The translations under genes and the position numbers were made by a program. The notes below the pieces were generated by a model. The model searched no databases. It was given only the letters and a program-made list of their open reading frames with translations, and was not told the DNA's origin. Positions 41,828 to 42,000 of a stretch of DNA of 42,000 nucleotides are shown in pieces. How positions within the stretch are numbered: the first letter of the stretch is position 1; each line of letters starts with the position of its first letter. Source of the stretch: Asticcacaulis benevestitus DSM 16100 = ATCC BAA-896 (lineage in GTDB: Bacteria; Pseudomonadota; Alphaproteobacteria; Caulobacterales; Caulobacteraceae); NCBI RefSeq assembly GCF_000376105.1, contig NZ_AQWM01000032.1, positions 137-42,136 of the forward strand, given 5' to 3'.

Positions 41828-42000
41828 TCAGGCTACCATCTTTCCTTGATCGATTGAATCCCTTTCTTGCTGTTGAGGCTGTGGGGATGTGTGTAACGCG
41901 CTTGCGTTATGCACATATCCACAGGCGCGGCCCGCTTCAAAAATTTGCCTCGGGGTCTTGTAGTCGAGAGCCTGGTGCTTTCTCTGGTCGTTATAAAACG
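41828..42000 (-). CDS. IS3-family transposase C-terminus (partial, runs off the window)
   Basis: Only the 3' end of the gene is present; the 5' part lies beyond 42000. The - strand reads FYNDQRKHQALDYKTPRQIF, then EAGRACGYVHNASALHTSPQ, and stops at TGA 41830-41828. The N-x-x-R-x-H-Q-A-L-x-Y-x-T-P motif is the typical end of the IS3 orfB integrase (DDE) domain. The element probably ends near 41730-41760 (GTGGACCCCGTCAGTTGGAC), but the other end is outside the window, so the inverted repeat cannot be confirmed. Confidence 0.85.
   Translation of the reverse strand, partial: FYNDQRKHQALDYKTPRQIFEAGRACGYVHNASALHTSPQPQQQERDSIDQGKMVA

Overview
The window looks like part of an alphaproteobacterial replicon, most likely from the Caulobacterales (Asticcacaulis/Phenylobacterium/Brevundimonas-like). 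I base this on alphaproteobacterial LexA boxes (GTTC-N7-GTTC), an imuA-imuB-dnaE2 mutagenesis cassette, an STN-containing TonB receptor and an isopeptidase-type lasso-peptide cluster. Taxonomy is inference. No tRNA, rRNA or CRISPR array was seen.

Layout. 1-7000: a ParD/ParE-type toxin-antitoxin pair, a membrane protein, a secreted cupin, a prolyl oligopeptidase, and a divergent LysR/short-chain dehydrogenase pair. 7000-15900: the most interesting region, a complete lasso-peptide system. A TonB-dependent receptor and a lasso isopeptidase form a + strand operon. They converge, through a shared terminator, on a - strand operon of precursor (47 aa), leader-binding protease and lasso cyclase, with a GntR-family regulator upstream. 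The precursor reads as a 24-residue leader ending T-K and a 23-residue core starting GGGQYHKAD, which predicts a Gly1-Asp9 macrolactam ring. A second, truncated GntR-like fragment lies beyond the regulator. The logic resembles the astexins: make a lasso peptide, take it (or its cargo) back through the receptor, and linearise it with the isopeptidase.

15900-29300: a VOC-family protein, two convergent SRAP (YedK/HMCES-like) genes, an S41 peptidase, an AraC regulator, a small LexA-controlled gene of unknown function, a PfpI/DJ-1 protein, a DUF6496 protein, an XRE regulator and imuA-imuB-dnaE2. Three LexA boxes (17032, 21772, 23797) make this an SOS island. One SRAP gene appears to start at a non-canonical ATC codon so that its catalytic Cys2 is preserved. 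The other, under a LexA box, has lost three of the four catalytic residues.

29300-42000: a - strand mobilisation/plasmid-maintenance module. It holds a relaxase, a candidate oriT, a lytic transglycosylase, two DUF736 proteins and a DUF736 pseudogene, a TraF-like peptidase, an AlpA/MerR-like helix-turn-helix protein, DUF2493, Toprim primase-like, HU and DUF932 proteins, and small membrane proteins. The window ends inside the 3' part of an IS3-family transposase gene. This suggests a plasmid or an integrated conjugative/mobilisable element carrying the SOS and lasso modules, but the window cannot show which.
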